The notes beneath the pieces were generated by a model. That model made no database searches, was not told the origin of the DNA, and worked only from the letters and a program-made list of their open reading frames with translations. Below, piece after piece: positions 1-8,732 of a stretch of 64,000 nt of DNA. A program made the translations under genes and the position numbers. Numbering within the stretch: the stretch's first letter is position 1; the number at the start of each line of letters is the position of its first letter. Source of the stretch: Stappia taiwanensis (GTDB lineage: Bacteria; Pseudomonadota; Alphaproteobacteria; Rhizobiales; Stappiaceae); contig NZ_BMCR01000002.1 in the NCBI RefSeq assembly GCF_014635285.1, positions 310,001-374,000 of the forward strand. Direction: 5' to 3'.

Positions 1-771
1 GGCATCGTAGACCGAGGTCGCACCAATATTGCCGCGCGCATCGAAGGTCAGCTTCTGCACATTGACATCGTAGAGCGGCGTGCCGCCGGAGGTGTGAATG
101 CGAATGCCGCCCTGCTCGGTCGGTTTCACCTCGATGTCCATGTAGCCGGAGAGTTCCTCCAGCAGCTTGTCGCGCTCATCCTGCAGCCCGACCGGCATGT
201 CGCCATCCTGGCTGTGCAGCACCACCTGCCGGTCCAGCGACTGGATGTCGGTCAGCAGCTCGTTGACCCGGTCAACCTGCTCGGCGATCTGATACTCGAC
301 CTCCTGCCGCATGCCCTGGATCTCGTCGGACATGCCGGTGATCTTGCCCACCAGCGCCTGCGCCGTGCGGACCACCTCAAGACGGTTGGAGTAGTTTTCC
401 GGCCCCGACACCAGACTGGATACCGAGCCGATGAAGCTGTTCACCGTGTTGGGCAGAGACCCAGCGTCGTTGATACTGCCAAACAGCGTGTCCAGTCGCC
501 CGGTGTATTGCTGGGAGACACCGGCGAAGGTGTATTCCGCCAGCGAGGTGCGATACTGCCCCTGAACCGCCAGGTCCAGATGCCGGCGCATGCTGTCCGT
601 ATCGACCCCGGTGACCCGGCCGTTTCCATCATAGCTGGCCGAGGCGGAAATGGACTTCCGCGTGTAGCCGACCGTGTCGGAGTTGGCGATATTGGTGGCC
701 GCGACCTCAAGCTGGCGCTGATTGAAGCCCAGCCCGATCAACGCGGTGTTCAGAGCACTGCTAAGTCCCAT
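1..771 (-). CDS. flgK: Flagellar hook-associated protein FlgK, N-terminal part (runs off window)
   Basis: The frame stays open from an ATG at 771 down to base 1, giving 257 residues without a stop, so the C-terminal half lies outside the window. The start MGLSSALNTALIGL followed by ATNIANSDTVGYTRK is the conserved N-terminal rod/hook signature (flagella basal body rod domain) in its FlgK version; FlgK (HAP1) forms the junction between hook and filament outside the cell. The residues after that (SQQYTGRLDTLFGSI, then coiled segments with LDRQVVLHSQDGD) match the helical FlgK region. It lies 83 bases downstream of flgE on the same strand, the usual order flgE-flgK-flgL in rhizobia, so a shared transcript is likely. 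No signal peptide, as expected for an export substrate of the flagellar type III machine. Family assignment is secure; only completeness is unknown. Confidence 0.93.
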   Translation of the reverse strand, partial: MGLSSALNTALIGLGFNQRQLEVAATNIANSDTVGYTRKSISASASYDGNGRVTGVDTDSMRRHLDLAVQGQYRTSLAEYTFAGVSQQYTGRLDTLFGSINDAGSLPNTVNSFIGSVSSLVSGPENYSNRLEVVRTAQALVGKITGMSDEIQGMRQEVEYQIAEQVDRVNELLTDIQSLDRQVVLHSQDGDMPVGLQDERDKLLEELSGYMDIEVKPTEQGGIRIHTSGGTPLYDVNVQKLTFDARGNIGATSVYDA

Positions 772-854
772 GGCCTCGTCCAGCGTTCACCCGAATGCGG
801 TTGTCATGGCGCGGCACCGGCCGGAGGATCCCGGCCGGCGCCCTGCCAGGGCCG

Positions 855-2270
855 TTATCGGATCATGTTGATCGCTTCTTTCAGCATCTGGTCGCCCGTG
901 TTGACGATCCGCGTGTTGGCCGAATAGGCCTGCTGGGTCACGATCAGCTTGGAAAATTCATCGGCGATATCGGTGTTGGAGGCTTCAAGCCGCTTGCCGA
1001 CGATCCGCCCTTGCGCTCCGGCGATCGGCTCGCCCGATTCCGGGGTCACCTCATAGGCACCGCCATCGACACGCTCCAGCCAGGCCTCGCCAGAGAACGA
1101 CACCAGAGAAATGTCATAGAGCTCACGCGTCCGGCCGTTCGAATAGGCGGCGACAAGCCGCCCGGCCTCGGAGACCGAAACACCGGTCAGGTCGCCGGAC
1201 GGATAGCCGTTCTGGGTCAGCTTGGAGATCTTGGCCCGGCCATTGCTGTCGGAGAACTGGGTCAGGGCATTGGTGCCGAAGTCGAGCGACACATCGCCCA
1301 CCGTCTCGCCATCGACGGTCAGTGCGGTGATCGTCATCTGGTCGTTGGACGGCAAGGTCATCTTACCGCCATTGGCCGCACTGGAATCGAACTGGGCGTC
1401 CGACACCTTGGTCCACTTGGCGTTCGCGCCAGTGGCATCGGAATCGGACAGGTAGTAGAGCGACCAGGTGTCGGGCTGGGAGCCGTCATCCTCGTAGGTC
1501 TTGGCCCAGCGCATCTGCACGTTCACCGGCGTGCCGCTGGAGTTGTAGACGGTGATCGCCTCACCAGCGATGGACGAATTGAGGAAGGCCACCTCGTCAT
1601 CGGCGGAGATCGCATCCACACCCACCGTCTGGCCGGCGGCCGCCCCGTCCGGCGCCGCACCGGTGGAGGCCTTGGTCAGCGCCGCATCGAGGAGATCGTC
1701 GCCGCCGGCCAGCTTGGCGCTGGTCTGCGGGGTTGTCGGCAGGTTGCCCTCATACTGGATCCGGTCGGTCAGCACCGCCGGGATCACCGAGGTGTCGATG
1801 GTGATGATCGACGGCACGCTGCCGGACACGTTGTTCGTTACCGGATCGATCGGCTGACCCATCAAGTAGTAGCCGGCGCCATTGACCAGACGACCTTCCT
1901 TATCGACCTCGAAGTCGCCGCGGCGGGTATAGAGATCGTCACCGGAGAAGATCGAGCGGCCATCGACCTCGCCCGCCTTGCCCTGCACGACGAAATAGCC
2001 GCTGCCGTTGATCCCCATGTAAGTGTTGACCTGGCTTTGCTGCAGATCACCCTGAATGCCGTTGGTCGCACGCGAACTGGCCGACACGGTACCGGCAAGC
2101 TGGCCCGGCTGCGCACCGCGCCCGCCGCCAACCAGATCGGAGAAGGAGGTATCGAGCCGCTTGTAACCAACGGTCGACGCGTTGGCGATGTTGCCCGAGA
2201 TATTCTCGAGCGCGTAAGCCTGTGCAGACAGGCCGGAGACGGCCGCATTCAATGCACCAAAAACACCCAT
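855..2270 (-). CDS. flgE: Flagellar hook protein FlgE
   Basis: A 471-residue protein that polymerises into the external flagellar hook. The N terminus MGVFGALNAAVSGLSAQ and NISGNIANASTVGYKR is the rod/hook family motif, the middle carries the FlgE beta-domain (GINGSGYFVVQ, IFSGDDLYTRRGDF), and the C terminus SANTRIVNTGDQMLKEAINMIR is the FlgE helix that packs in the hook core. The start at 2270 is preceded by a good Shine-Dalgarno sequence (GGAGGATCCC then ATG on the minus strand). flgK follows after 83 bases. The length fits alphaproteobacterial FlgE. No hook-length control or cap genes lie inside the window, so the rest of the flagellar cluster must continue leftwards. Confidence 0.95.
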   Translation of the reverse strand: MGVFGALNAAVSGLSAQAYALENISGNIANASTVGYKRLDTSFSDLVGGGRGAQPGQLAGTVSASSRATNGIQGDLQQSQVNTYMGINGSGYFVVQGKAGEVDGRSIFSGDDLYTRRGDFEVDKEGRLVNGAGYYLMGQPIDPVTNNVSGSVPSIITIDTSVIPAVLTDRIQYEGNLPTTPQTSAKLAGGDDLLDAALTKASTGAAPDGAAAGQTVGVDAISADDEVAFLNSSIAGEAITVYNSSGTPVNVQMRWAKTYEDDGSQPDTWSLYYLSDSDATGANAKWTKVSDAQFDSSAANGGKMTLPSNDQMTITALTVDGETVGDVSLDFGTNALTQFSDSNGRAKISKLTQNGYPSGDLTGVSVSEAGRLVAAYSNGRTRELYDISLVSFSGEAWLERVDGGAYEVTPESGEPIAGAQGRIVGKRLEASNTDIADEFSKLIVTQQAYSANTRIVNTGDQMLKEAINMIR

Positions 2271-2547
2271 GGGATCCTCCAGAACGGAACGAATGGCTTG
2301 CGGCGAGGGGGACGCCGGTCTTGGTCAGACCGACGCAAGGCCCGTGCCAGACCAGAAAGCGCGCCCAACCCCTTGAAATTCCTGAGACGGACCAATGCAT
2401 CGCCCAAGGTGACACCCGGCAACCGGCAGCTTTGACCGACACGGGCCGGCAATATTTGCCGAGCGCGCGACTTCCCTTCCGGGATCTTGCGCAGCCTTGC
2501 CGCGCCCCATACTGTGCGGCGCGAGATCATCTTGATGCGAGGCTTCC
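2271..2547. promoter_or_regulatory. Divergent intergenic region flgE / moxR-like gene
   Basis: 277 bases separate the divergent starts of flgE and the MoxR ATPase gene, so promoters for both must lie here. On the flgE side a 6-base inverted repeat (CGGTCT 2316-2321, AGACCG 2327-2332) falls in the probable leader. I could not pick a convincing sigma-54 or sigma-28 type flagellar promoter by eye, and no small open frame here looks real. Confidence 0.4.
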
Positions 2548-3393
2548 ATGCGTTTTGAAGGGACTGCGGGCTATGTGGCGACCGAGGATCTGCGGATCGC
2601 CGTCAATGCGGCGATCACACTGGAGCGCCCGCTGCTTGTGAAAGGCGAACCGGGGACCGGCAAGACCGTTCTCGCCCAGGAAATCGCCGGCGCCCTCAAC
2701 ACTCCGCTGCTGGAATGGCACGTCAAGTCCACCACCAAGGCACAGCAGGGACTTTACGAGTATGACGCGGTCTCGCGCCTGCGCGACAGCCAACTCGGCG
2801 ACGACCGGGTGCACGACATCGCCAACTACATCCGCAAGGGCAAGCTCTGGGAAGCCTTCGCCAGCGAACGGCGGCCGGTGCTTCTGATCGACGAGATCGA
2901 CAAGGCCGACATCGAGTTCCCCAACGATCTGTTGCAGGAGCTCGACCGGATGGAATTCCATGTCTATGAGACCGGCGAGACGGTCACCGCCCGCCAGCGG
3001 CCGGTGGTGATCATCACCTCCAACAACGAGAAAGAACTGCCGGACGCTTTCCTGCGCCGCTGCTTCTTCCACTACATCACCTTCCCGGACGCGGAGACGA
3101 TGACCGACATCGTCGAGGTGCATTTCCCGGACCTGAAGGGCGAGTTGCTGCGCGAGGCGCTGAAGATCTTCTACGATGTCCGCGACATGCCCGGACTGAA
3201 GAAGAAGCCCTCCACCTCAGAGCTGCTCGACTGGATCAAGCTCTTGCTGAACGAGGACGTGGACCCGGCCACCCTGCGCGAGCGCGACGCCAGCAAGCTG
3301 ATCCCGCCGCTGCATGGCGCGCTCCTGAAGAACGAGCAGGATGTGCATCTGTTCGAGCGCCTCGCCTTCATCAACAGGCGCGGCCGGGGCTAG
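2548..3393 (+). CDS. MoxR-family AAA+ ATPase
   Basis: 281 residues. Walker A GEPGTGKT lies at residues 33-40 and Walker B VLLIDEID at 112-119; a later ITSNNEKELPDAFLRRC segment holds sensor 1 and the arginine finger region typical of MoxR proteins. MoxR ATPases act as chaperones that help mature metal enzymes or protein complexes and normally work with a von Willebrand factor A protein. The expected partner, a CoxE-like VWA protein, is present at 7354-8538 but four other genes lie between them. ATG at 2548 starts right at the conserved MRFEGT region. The client is unknown: a molybdenum hydroxylase subunit sits 45 kb away in this window, but no link can be shown. Confidence 0.88.
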   Translation: MRFEGTAGYVATEDLRIAVNAAITLERPLLVKGEPGTGKTVLAQEIAGALNTPLLEWHVKSTTKAQQGLYEYDAVSRLRDSQLGDDRVHDIANYIRKGKLWEAFASERRPVLLIDEIDKADIEFPNDLLQELDRMEFHVYETGETVTARQRPVVIITSNNEKELPDAFLRRCFFHYITFPDAETMTDIVEVHFPDLKGELLREALKIFYDVRDMPGLKKKPSTSELLDWIKLLLNEDVDPATLRERDASKLIPPLHGALLKNEQDVHLFERLAFINRRGRG

Positions 3394-3398
3394 CGGAC

Positions 3399-3944
3399 GT
3401 GCGCCGCTGGCGCTCCCGGGCGACCTTGCCGCTGCTTCTGACGCTGAGCCTGCCGCTCGCCCCGGCGGCACCGGCGCAAGCTGACGAGCGGGGCTCCGAT
3501 TCCGGTTGGCACACGGTGATCGGCGGCATGCGCCATTTCACCGGGCTGACCTGCCCGGACCGGATCGGCATGCTGAGCCGGGTACGGGTGCTGACCAGCG
3601 CCGCGGACCGGATCGCCGGCTGCGTCTATCTGGCGACGAACGGCATCAGCGTCGTGGTGCGCAGCCACCTGCCCGGCTCCAGCGCGGCCGCCGCGCGCGC
3701 GTTCGACCGCCGATACAGCGCCGCCGGCTTCAAACGCCTTGCCGCCACCGGTGCGGCGGCGGCCGGCCTTTCCTTCAACACCGGAACCACCGGCGACCGG
3801 ACCCGCTGCGAAACCTTGTGGCGCCTGACCGGACGACGCACCGACTACACCCTGTGGATGGCCTACTCCCTTCCCGACCAGGGAGATCTGGTCGGGCCGC
3901 TGGTGGCCGATTTCACCCGGCAACTGGCCCGCGCGGCGCGGTAG
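3399..3944 (+). CDS. Secreted hypothetical protein
   Basis: 181 residues with a GTG start 5 bases after the MoxR gene stops, so it is translationally close to its neighbour. The N terminus (three basic residues, then LPLLLTLSLPLAPAAPAQA) is a clear Sec signal peptide with probable cleavage after AQA near residue 28. The mature part has three cysteines (in LTCPD, AGCVY and TRCETL) and no motif I recognise. It is likely periplasmic. The ending QLARAAR is very alanine/arginine rich. Its place between MoxR and SixA-like genes may only reflect operon packing. Function unknown. Confidence 0.72.
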   Translation: MRRWRSRATLPLLLTLSLPLAPAAPAQADERGSDSGWHTVIGGMRHFTGLTCPDRIGMLSRVRVLTSAADRIAGCVYLATNGISVVVRSHLPGSSAAAARAFDRRYSAAGFKRLAATGAAAAGLSFNTGTTGDRTRCETLWRLTGRRTDYTLWMAYSLPDQGDLVGPLVADFTRQLARAAR

Positions 3945-4039
3945 GCGCCCCCCCGAATACGGAAACCGTCGACCGGACGCGATCTTATCGCCTATGCTGG
4001 TTCCGACTGTGACGACAACCGTTCCGGGATATCCGTGCC

Positions 4040-4645
4040 ATGCTGCGCCTTTTGCTGTTGAGACACGCCAAGTCCGACTGGAGCGATGCCGCTCAGATCG
4101 ACTTCGACCGGCCCTTGAACGCACGCGGGCAGCGCGCGGCGCCGCAGATGGGTGCGCATATGGCCCGGCATGGGCTGATGCCCGACAAGGTGCTGTGTTC
4201 CAGCGCCCGCCGCACCCGCGAAACCCTCGGGCTGATACTGCCCCACCTGTCCGGCAACATGGAGATCCGCGTCACCCGCGACCTTTATGAGGATGGAGAG
4301 CTGGACTATGTCGACAGCATCCGCGCCCTCGGCGGCGGTGCGCGTACCGTTCTGGTGATCGGCCACAACCCGGCGATGCAGGACACGGCGCTGGAGCTGA
4401 TCGGCGAGGGGAACCCTGCCTTGCGCGAGAGCATCGCCACCAAGTTTCCCACCGCCGCCCTCGCGGTGGTGGATTTCGCCATCAACCGCTGGTCCGATGC
4501 CGAGCGCGGCAGCGGCCGGGTGGTGGCCTATTGTCTGCCGCGTCAATTGCCGGGCGGCGCCCTGCCGCCCCTGTCCGCCGCTCCGCTCGGCCCTCCGCCC
4601 CTGGCCGCCAACGACGGTGGTGACGGCACATCCGAACCGGAGTAG
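4040..4645 (+). CDS. SixA-like histidine phosphatase
   Basis: 201 residues of the histidine phosphatase (phosphoglycerate mutase) superfamily, SixA branch. The catalytic RHA(K) signature is at residues 8-11 (LLLRHAKSDW), and the second active-site histidine lies in VIGHNPAM near residue 112. SixA proteins dephosphorylate phosphohistidine, classically on ArcB or the nitrogen phosphotransferase protein. The core ends near residue 160; the last 40 residues are proline and alanine rich (LPPLSAAPLGPPPLAA) and probably disordered. Cytoplasmic, no signal peptide. It precedes ycjX by a short gap and probably shares its transcript. The substrate cannot be read from the sequence. Confidence 0.85.
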   Translation: MLRLLLLRHAKSDWSDAAQIDFDRPLNARGQRAAPQMGAHMARHGLMPDKVLCSSARRTRETLGLILPHLSGNMEIRVTRDLYEDGELDYVDSIRALGGGARTVLVIGHNPAMQDTALELIGEGNPALRESIATKFPTAALAVVDFAINRWSDAERGSGRVVAYCLPRQLPGGALPPLSAAPLGPPPLAANDGGDGTSEPE

Positions 4646-4719
4646 ACACGCGTGTGCATGGCACGGGATACTTGCGACCGGCTTCCGCGCTCCCCACATG
4701 GCTGGCCGGAGACAAACAC

Positions 4720-6189
4720 GTGGCACAACGCAATTTCCTCTCACGGCTGGGCGATGAGCTCCGCTATTCCCTCGACAACCTGACGGAGACGGTCGGCGAC
4801 CTGGCGGTGCCGACGGTGCGGCTCGGTGTCACCGGCCTGTCGCGCGCCGGCAAGACCGTGTTCATCACCGCGCTCATCCACAATCTGGTGAATGGCGGCC
4901 GCCTGCCGATGCTGGATGCCTCCGCCGAGGGGCGGATCGCCCGGGCCGCTCTGGAGCCGCAGCCAGATGACGATGTGCCCCGTTTCGATGTCGAGGCGCA
5001 TGTGGAGACCCTCCTCACCGAACGGCTCTGGCCGCAATCCACCCGGCGGATCTCCGAGCTGCGGCTGACCATCGAGTTTGAATCGGCCAGCCTGTTGTCG
5101 CGCACCCTTGGCCGGGGTCGGCTGCACCTCGATATCGTCGACTATCCGGGCGAATGGCTGCTCGACCTGCCGCTTCTGGAAAAGGACTTCCGCAGCTTCT
5201 GCGAGGAGGCCCTGCTGCGTGCCAGAGATCCCGCCCGGGCGGATATCGCCGCGCCGTTCCTTGCCGCCCTCGCCGCTGCCGATGCCAATGCGGAGGCTGT
5301 CGAGCCGACCGCCCGTCTTCTGGCCAGCCGCTACACCGACTACCTGGGCGCCTGCCGCGCCGACGAGCGGGCCCTGTCGATGCTGCCACCCGGCCGTTTC
5401 CTGATGCCCGGCGATCTGGAAGGCTCGCCCGCCCTCACCTTCGCCCCGCTCGATCCGGCAACGCTTGAGGGATCGCCGCGCCCCGGCTCCCTCGCGGCGA
5501 TGATGGAGCGGCGCTTTGAGGCCTACAAGAAACACATCGTGCGCCCGTTCTTCCGCGATCACTTCGCCCGGCTCGACCGACAGATCGTGCTGGTCGACGC
5601 GCTGAACGCCCTCAATGCCGGTCCGGCGGCCTTGCGCGATCTGGAAGCCGCGCTGGCGGAAATCCTCGCCGCCTTCCGGCCCGGGCGGGTCTCGCGCCTG
5701 TTTTCCATCTTCACCCGCCGGATCGACCGGATCCTGTTCGCCGCCACCAAGGCCGATCACCTGCACCGGGCCGACCATGACCGGCTGGAAGCGATCCTGA
5801 AGCGCACCGTCGCCCGCGCCATCGAGCGGGCGGAATACTCCGGCGCCGATGTCGATGCGCTGGCCCTTGCCGCCATCCGCGCCACCCGCGAGGCCAGCGT
5901 CACTCACGACGGGGAAACCATGCCCGCTATCCTCGGCACGCCCCTGCCCGGCGAGCGGGTCAATGGCGACACCTATGACGGCAACACCGAAATCGCCCTC
6001 TTCCCCGGCGACCTACCGGACGATCCCGAAGAGGTGTTCGCCGGCAGCGAGGCGCGCAACCCGCCGGTCCGCTTCGTCCGCTTCCGCCCGCCCGCACTCC
6101 AGACCACCGCCGAGGGGGCAACCCTGTCGCTGCCGCACATCCGCCTTGACCGGGCATTGCAATTTTTGATCGGAGACCATCTGGCATGA
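4720..6189 (+). CDS. ycjX: YcjX-family P-loop NTPase
   Basis: 489 residues from the GTG at 4720, chosen because the family begins close to NFLSRLGDE and a purine-rich CCGGAGA sequence precedes it; an upstream GTG at 4654 would add 22 residues of low-complexity sequence. The P-loop GLSRAGKT is at residues 39-46, the switch-like DYPGEWLLDLPL follows, and ATKADHL near residue 345 resembles an NKxD base-specificity motif, as in the YcjX/DUF463 stress-linked GTPase-like family. The family is tied to envelope stress and normally sits next to YcjF. Here the stop overlaps the ycjF start by 4 bases (ATGA), so the two are translationally coupled. Confidence 0.88.
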   Translation: MAQRNFLSRLGDELRYSLDNLTETVGDLAVPTVRLGVTGLSRAGKTVFITALIHNLVNGGRLPMLDASAEGRIARAALEPQPDDDVPRFDVEAHVETLLTERLWPQSTRRISELRLTIEFESASLLSRTLGRGRLHLDIVDYPGEWLLDLPLLEKDFRSFCEEALLRARDPARADIAAPFLAALAAADANAEAVEPTARLLASRYTDYLGACRADERALSMLPPGRFLMPGDLEGSPALTFAPLDPATLEGSPRPGSLAAMMERRFEAYKKHIVRPFFRDHFARLDRQIVLVDALNALNAGPAALRDLEAALAEILAAFRPGRVSRLFSIFTRRIDRILFAATKADHLHRADHDRLEAILKRTVARAIERAEYSGADVDALALAAIRATREASVTHDGETMPAILGTPLPGERVNGDTYDGNTEIALFPGDLPDDPEEVFAGSEARNPPVRFVRFRPPALQTTAEGATLSLPHIRLDRALQFLIGDHLA

Positions 6190-7289
6190 CCGGCCCGGAC
6201 CACCAGCCGGACGGCGCGGCGCACCGCCGCCGCCCGGACCGCGAGCGCAAACCCGCCGCCTTTCGGCTCGATGACGCCCGTGTCCGCCTCGACAGCGATG
6301 CGCATGAAGCCCTGACACGGGGCGAGACCCGTGTCGTTCCCACCGGCGGCAGCGCCCCGCGCCCGGCTGCGGCGACACCGGAGCGCAGCCCCCGCAGCGT
6401 TTCCTGGGGACGCTGGCTGACCGTCGGCCTTGGCGGGCTGGCCTCGCTGGCCATCGGCCTGTCGATCGACGCGCTGATCCGCGACCTGTTCGCCCGCACC
6501 GACTGGCTTGGCTGGCTGGCCGTGGCGCTGGCGGGCCTGGCCGCGATTGCCCTTCTCGGCCTGATCCTGCGCGAGGTGACCGGCCTTTTACGGCTGAAGA
6601 AGATCGACGAGATCCGCACAAGCCTGACGGCGTCGGCCGAGGACGACGACGACGCGCCGGCCCGCGCCGGCCTGCGCCAGTTGATCGCCCTTTACCGGGA
6701 ACGGCCGGAAACCGCCCGGGGACGGCGCGCGCTTGCCGATCATCTGGGCGAGGTGATCGACGGCCGCGATCTGGTCATCCTTGCCGAACGGGATCTTCTG
6801 AAACCGCTTGACGCCCGGGCCCTGCGGATCGTCAACGACAGCGTCAAGCGAGTCTCCGTGGTCACCGCCATCTCGCCGCGCGCGGTGCTCGATCTTGCCA
6901 TCGTCCTGGTCGAGAACCTCAGGATCATGCGCCGCATTTCAGCGCTCTACGGCGGTCGGCCCGGGGTCTTCGGCTTTCTCCGTCTTGCCCGCCACGTGGC
7001 CGCGCATCTGGCGGTGACCGGCGGCATGGCCGCCGGCGACAGCCTGGTGTCGCAACTGCTCGGCCACGGGCTTGCCGCGCGCCTCTCCGCCCGTCTCGGC
7101 GAAGGCGTGATCAATGGACTTCTGACCGCCCGGGTCGGCATCGCCGCCATCGAGGTCTGCCGCCCGGCGCCCTTCATCGCCGCGCGCGGTCCCAATGTCT
7201 CCGATGTCATGGGCGAGCTGTTCAAGGGCGACCCGGAAGCCCAGGCGCTCCTGCAGGAGGCCAAGGCCGCCCCGCCAGGAAAGGACTGA
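6186..7289 (+). CDS. ycjF: YcjF-family (DUF697) inner membrane protein
   Basis: 367 residues. The first ~75 residues are polar and arginine rich; two hydrophobic spans follow (about residues 79-100, GRWLTVGLGGLASLAIGL, and about 110-133, LGWLAVALAGLAAIALLGL). The C-terminal half is the DUF697-like domain, with VSVVTAISPRAVLDLAIVL and LLTARVGIAAIEVCRPAPF. YcjF proteins are inner membrane partners of YcjX; their molecular job is not settled. It overlaps ycjX by 4 bases. The next gene starts 64 bases downstream. Confidence 0.87.
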   Translation: MTGPDHQPDGAAHRRRPDRERKPAAFRLDDARVRLDSDAHEALTRGETRVVPTGGSAPRPAAATPERSPRSVSWGRWLTVGLGGLASLAIGLSIDALIRDLFARTDWLGWLAVALAGLAAIALLGLILREVTGLLRLKKIDEIRTSLTASAEDDDDAPARAGLRQLIALYRERPETARGRRALADHLGEVIDGRDLVILAERDLLKPLDARALRIVNDSVKRVSVVTAISPRAVLDLAIVLVENLRIMRRISALYGGRPGVFGFLRLARHVAAHLAVTGGMAAGDSLVSQLLGHGLAARLSARLGEGVINGLLTARVGIAAIEVCRPAPFIAARGPNVSDVMGELFKGDPEAQALLQEAKAAPPGKD

Positions 7290-7353
7290 CTGTCCCCGTC
7301 CTCAGGCCGGAAGATGACTGGCGAAGCGCGCGCGCTCTTCGTATAACAGGCTC

Positions 7354-8538
7354 ATGTTCATTACCTTCCTCACCAACCTGCGCGATGCGGGCGTTCCTGT
7401 CTCCTTGCGCGAATACCTGACGCTGATGGAAGCGTTGAAGGCCGACCTTGCCGACAAGAAGGTTGAGGATTTCTACTTCCTCGCCCGTGCCTGTCTGGTC
7501 AAGGACGAGATCAATCTCGACAAGTTCGACCGGGTCTTTGGCGCCACCTTCAACGGGCTGGAGCTGGGCGCCGGCGGCGACGGGACTGAGCCGCGCGAGT
7601 TGCCCGAGGACTGGCTGCGCAAGCTCGCCGAAAAGCACCTGACCGAGGAAGAGAAGGCCGAGATCGAGGCGCTTGGCGGTTTCGAGAAGCTGATGGAGAC
7701 CCTGCGCGAACGTCTGAAGGAGCAGGAAGGACGGCATCAGGGCGGTAGCAAGTGGATCGGCACCGCCGGCACCTCCCCCTTCGGCGCCTATGGCTACAAT
7801 CCCGAAGGGGTTCGCATCGGCCAGGCGGAAAGCCGGCACCGGCGCGCGGTCAAGGTCTGGGACAAACGCACCTTCAAGGATCTCGACGACACGGTCGAAT
7901 TGGGCACCCGCAACATCAAGGTGGCTCTGAAACGGCTGCGCCGCTTTGCCCGCAGCGGCGCGGCGGAAGAACTCGATCTCGATCACACCATCCAGTCCAC
8001 CGCTCACAAGGGGCTGCTCGACATCAAGATGCGCCCTGAACGGCGCAACGCCATCAAGGTGCTGCTGTTCTTCGACATCGGCGGCTCGATGGACGACCAC
8101 ATCCGGGTTTGCGAGGAACTGTTCTCCGCCGCCCGCACCGAATTCAAGGTGCTGGAGTATTTCTACTTCCACAATTGCCCGTATGAATTCGTCTGGAAGA
8201 ACAACGCTCGGCGCCATTCGGAGCGGATCCCCACTTTCGATGTGCTGCACACCTACGGGCCGGACTACAAGCTGATCTTCGTCGGCGACGCCTCGATGAG
8301 CCCCTATGAGATCGCCTATGCGGGCGGCTCGGTGGAGCACTGGAACGAGGAGCCCGGATCGGTCTGGCTGGAACGGCTGACCTCGCACTACGCCAAGAGC
8401 GTCTGGCTCAACCCCGTGCCCGAGCAGCATTGGTCCTTCACCCATTCCATCGACATGATCCAGACGCTGATGGGCGGTCGGCATTTCCCGCTGACCCTCG
8501 ACGGGCTCGACAACGCGATGAAGGAACTGTCGCGGTAA
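7354..8538 (+). CDS. CoxE-like VWA-domain protein
   Basis: 394 residues. The N-terminal half (FLTNLRDAGVPVSLREYLTL) is the CoxE/DUF3626-like helical region of VWA proteins that pair with MoxR ATPases. The VWA fold starts near residue 235, where the metal site reads DIGGSMD at 241-247: the usual DxSxS appears as DxGxS, with Gly243 replacing the first serine. In carboxydotrophs CoxD (MoxR-like) and CoxE act in maturing the molybdenum-copper site; elsewhere such pairs have other clients. The likely ATPase partner is the gene at 2548. No membrane segments, so cytoplasmic. Confidence 0.87.
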   Translation: MFITFLTNLRDAGVPVSLREYLTLMEALKADLADKKVEDFYFLARACLVKDEINLDKFDRVFGATFNGLELGAGGDGTEPRELPEDWLRKLAEKHLTEEEKAEIEALGGFEKLMETLRERLKEQEGRHQGGSKWIGTAGTSPFGAYGYNPEGVRIGQAESRHRRAVKVWDKRTFKDLDDTVELGTRNIKVALKRLRRFARSGAAEELDLDHTIQSTAHKGLLDIKMRPERRNAIKVLLFFDIGGSMDDHIRVCEELFSAARTEFKVLEYFYFHNCPYEFVWKNNARRHSERIPTFDVLHTYGPDYKLIFVGDASMSPYEIAYAGGSVEHWNEEPGSVWLERLTSHYAKSVWLNPVPEQHWSFTHSIDMIQTLMGGRHFPLTLDGLDNAMKELSR

Positions 8539-8732
8539 TCCGGCCCGCCTCCGAGCCGATCCGCGACTCATATTTGCACATCATATTCAGATGAAAATTA
8601 CTAAGGGAAAGCACTATATAACTCTGGATTGAAGTAAGTATACAAACCTACAACCTGATGTATACTTAATAGAATAGAAAGAGATTTTCTTGATTCTCGC
8701 CGATATCGAAACCAAAAAAAGCGATATCGGTC
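8539..8732 (+). promoter_or_regulatory. AT-rich leader of the chemotaxis receptor gene with two perfect inverted repeats
   Basis: This 194-base gap is much richer in A and T than its GC-rich surroundings. It contains a perfect 9-base inverted repeat TAAGTATAC (8635-8643) / GTATACTTA (8660-8668), spacer 16, and a second perfect one CCGATATCG (8700-8708) / CGATATCGG (8722-8730), spacer 13, whose right arm ends two bases before the ATG at 8733. No clear Shine-Dalgarno sequence precedes that ATG. Either repeat could be an operator; the second could also fold in mRNA over the ribosome landing site. Confidence 0.55.
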
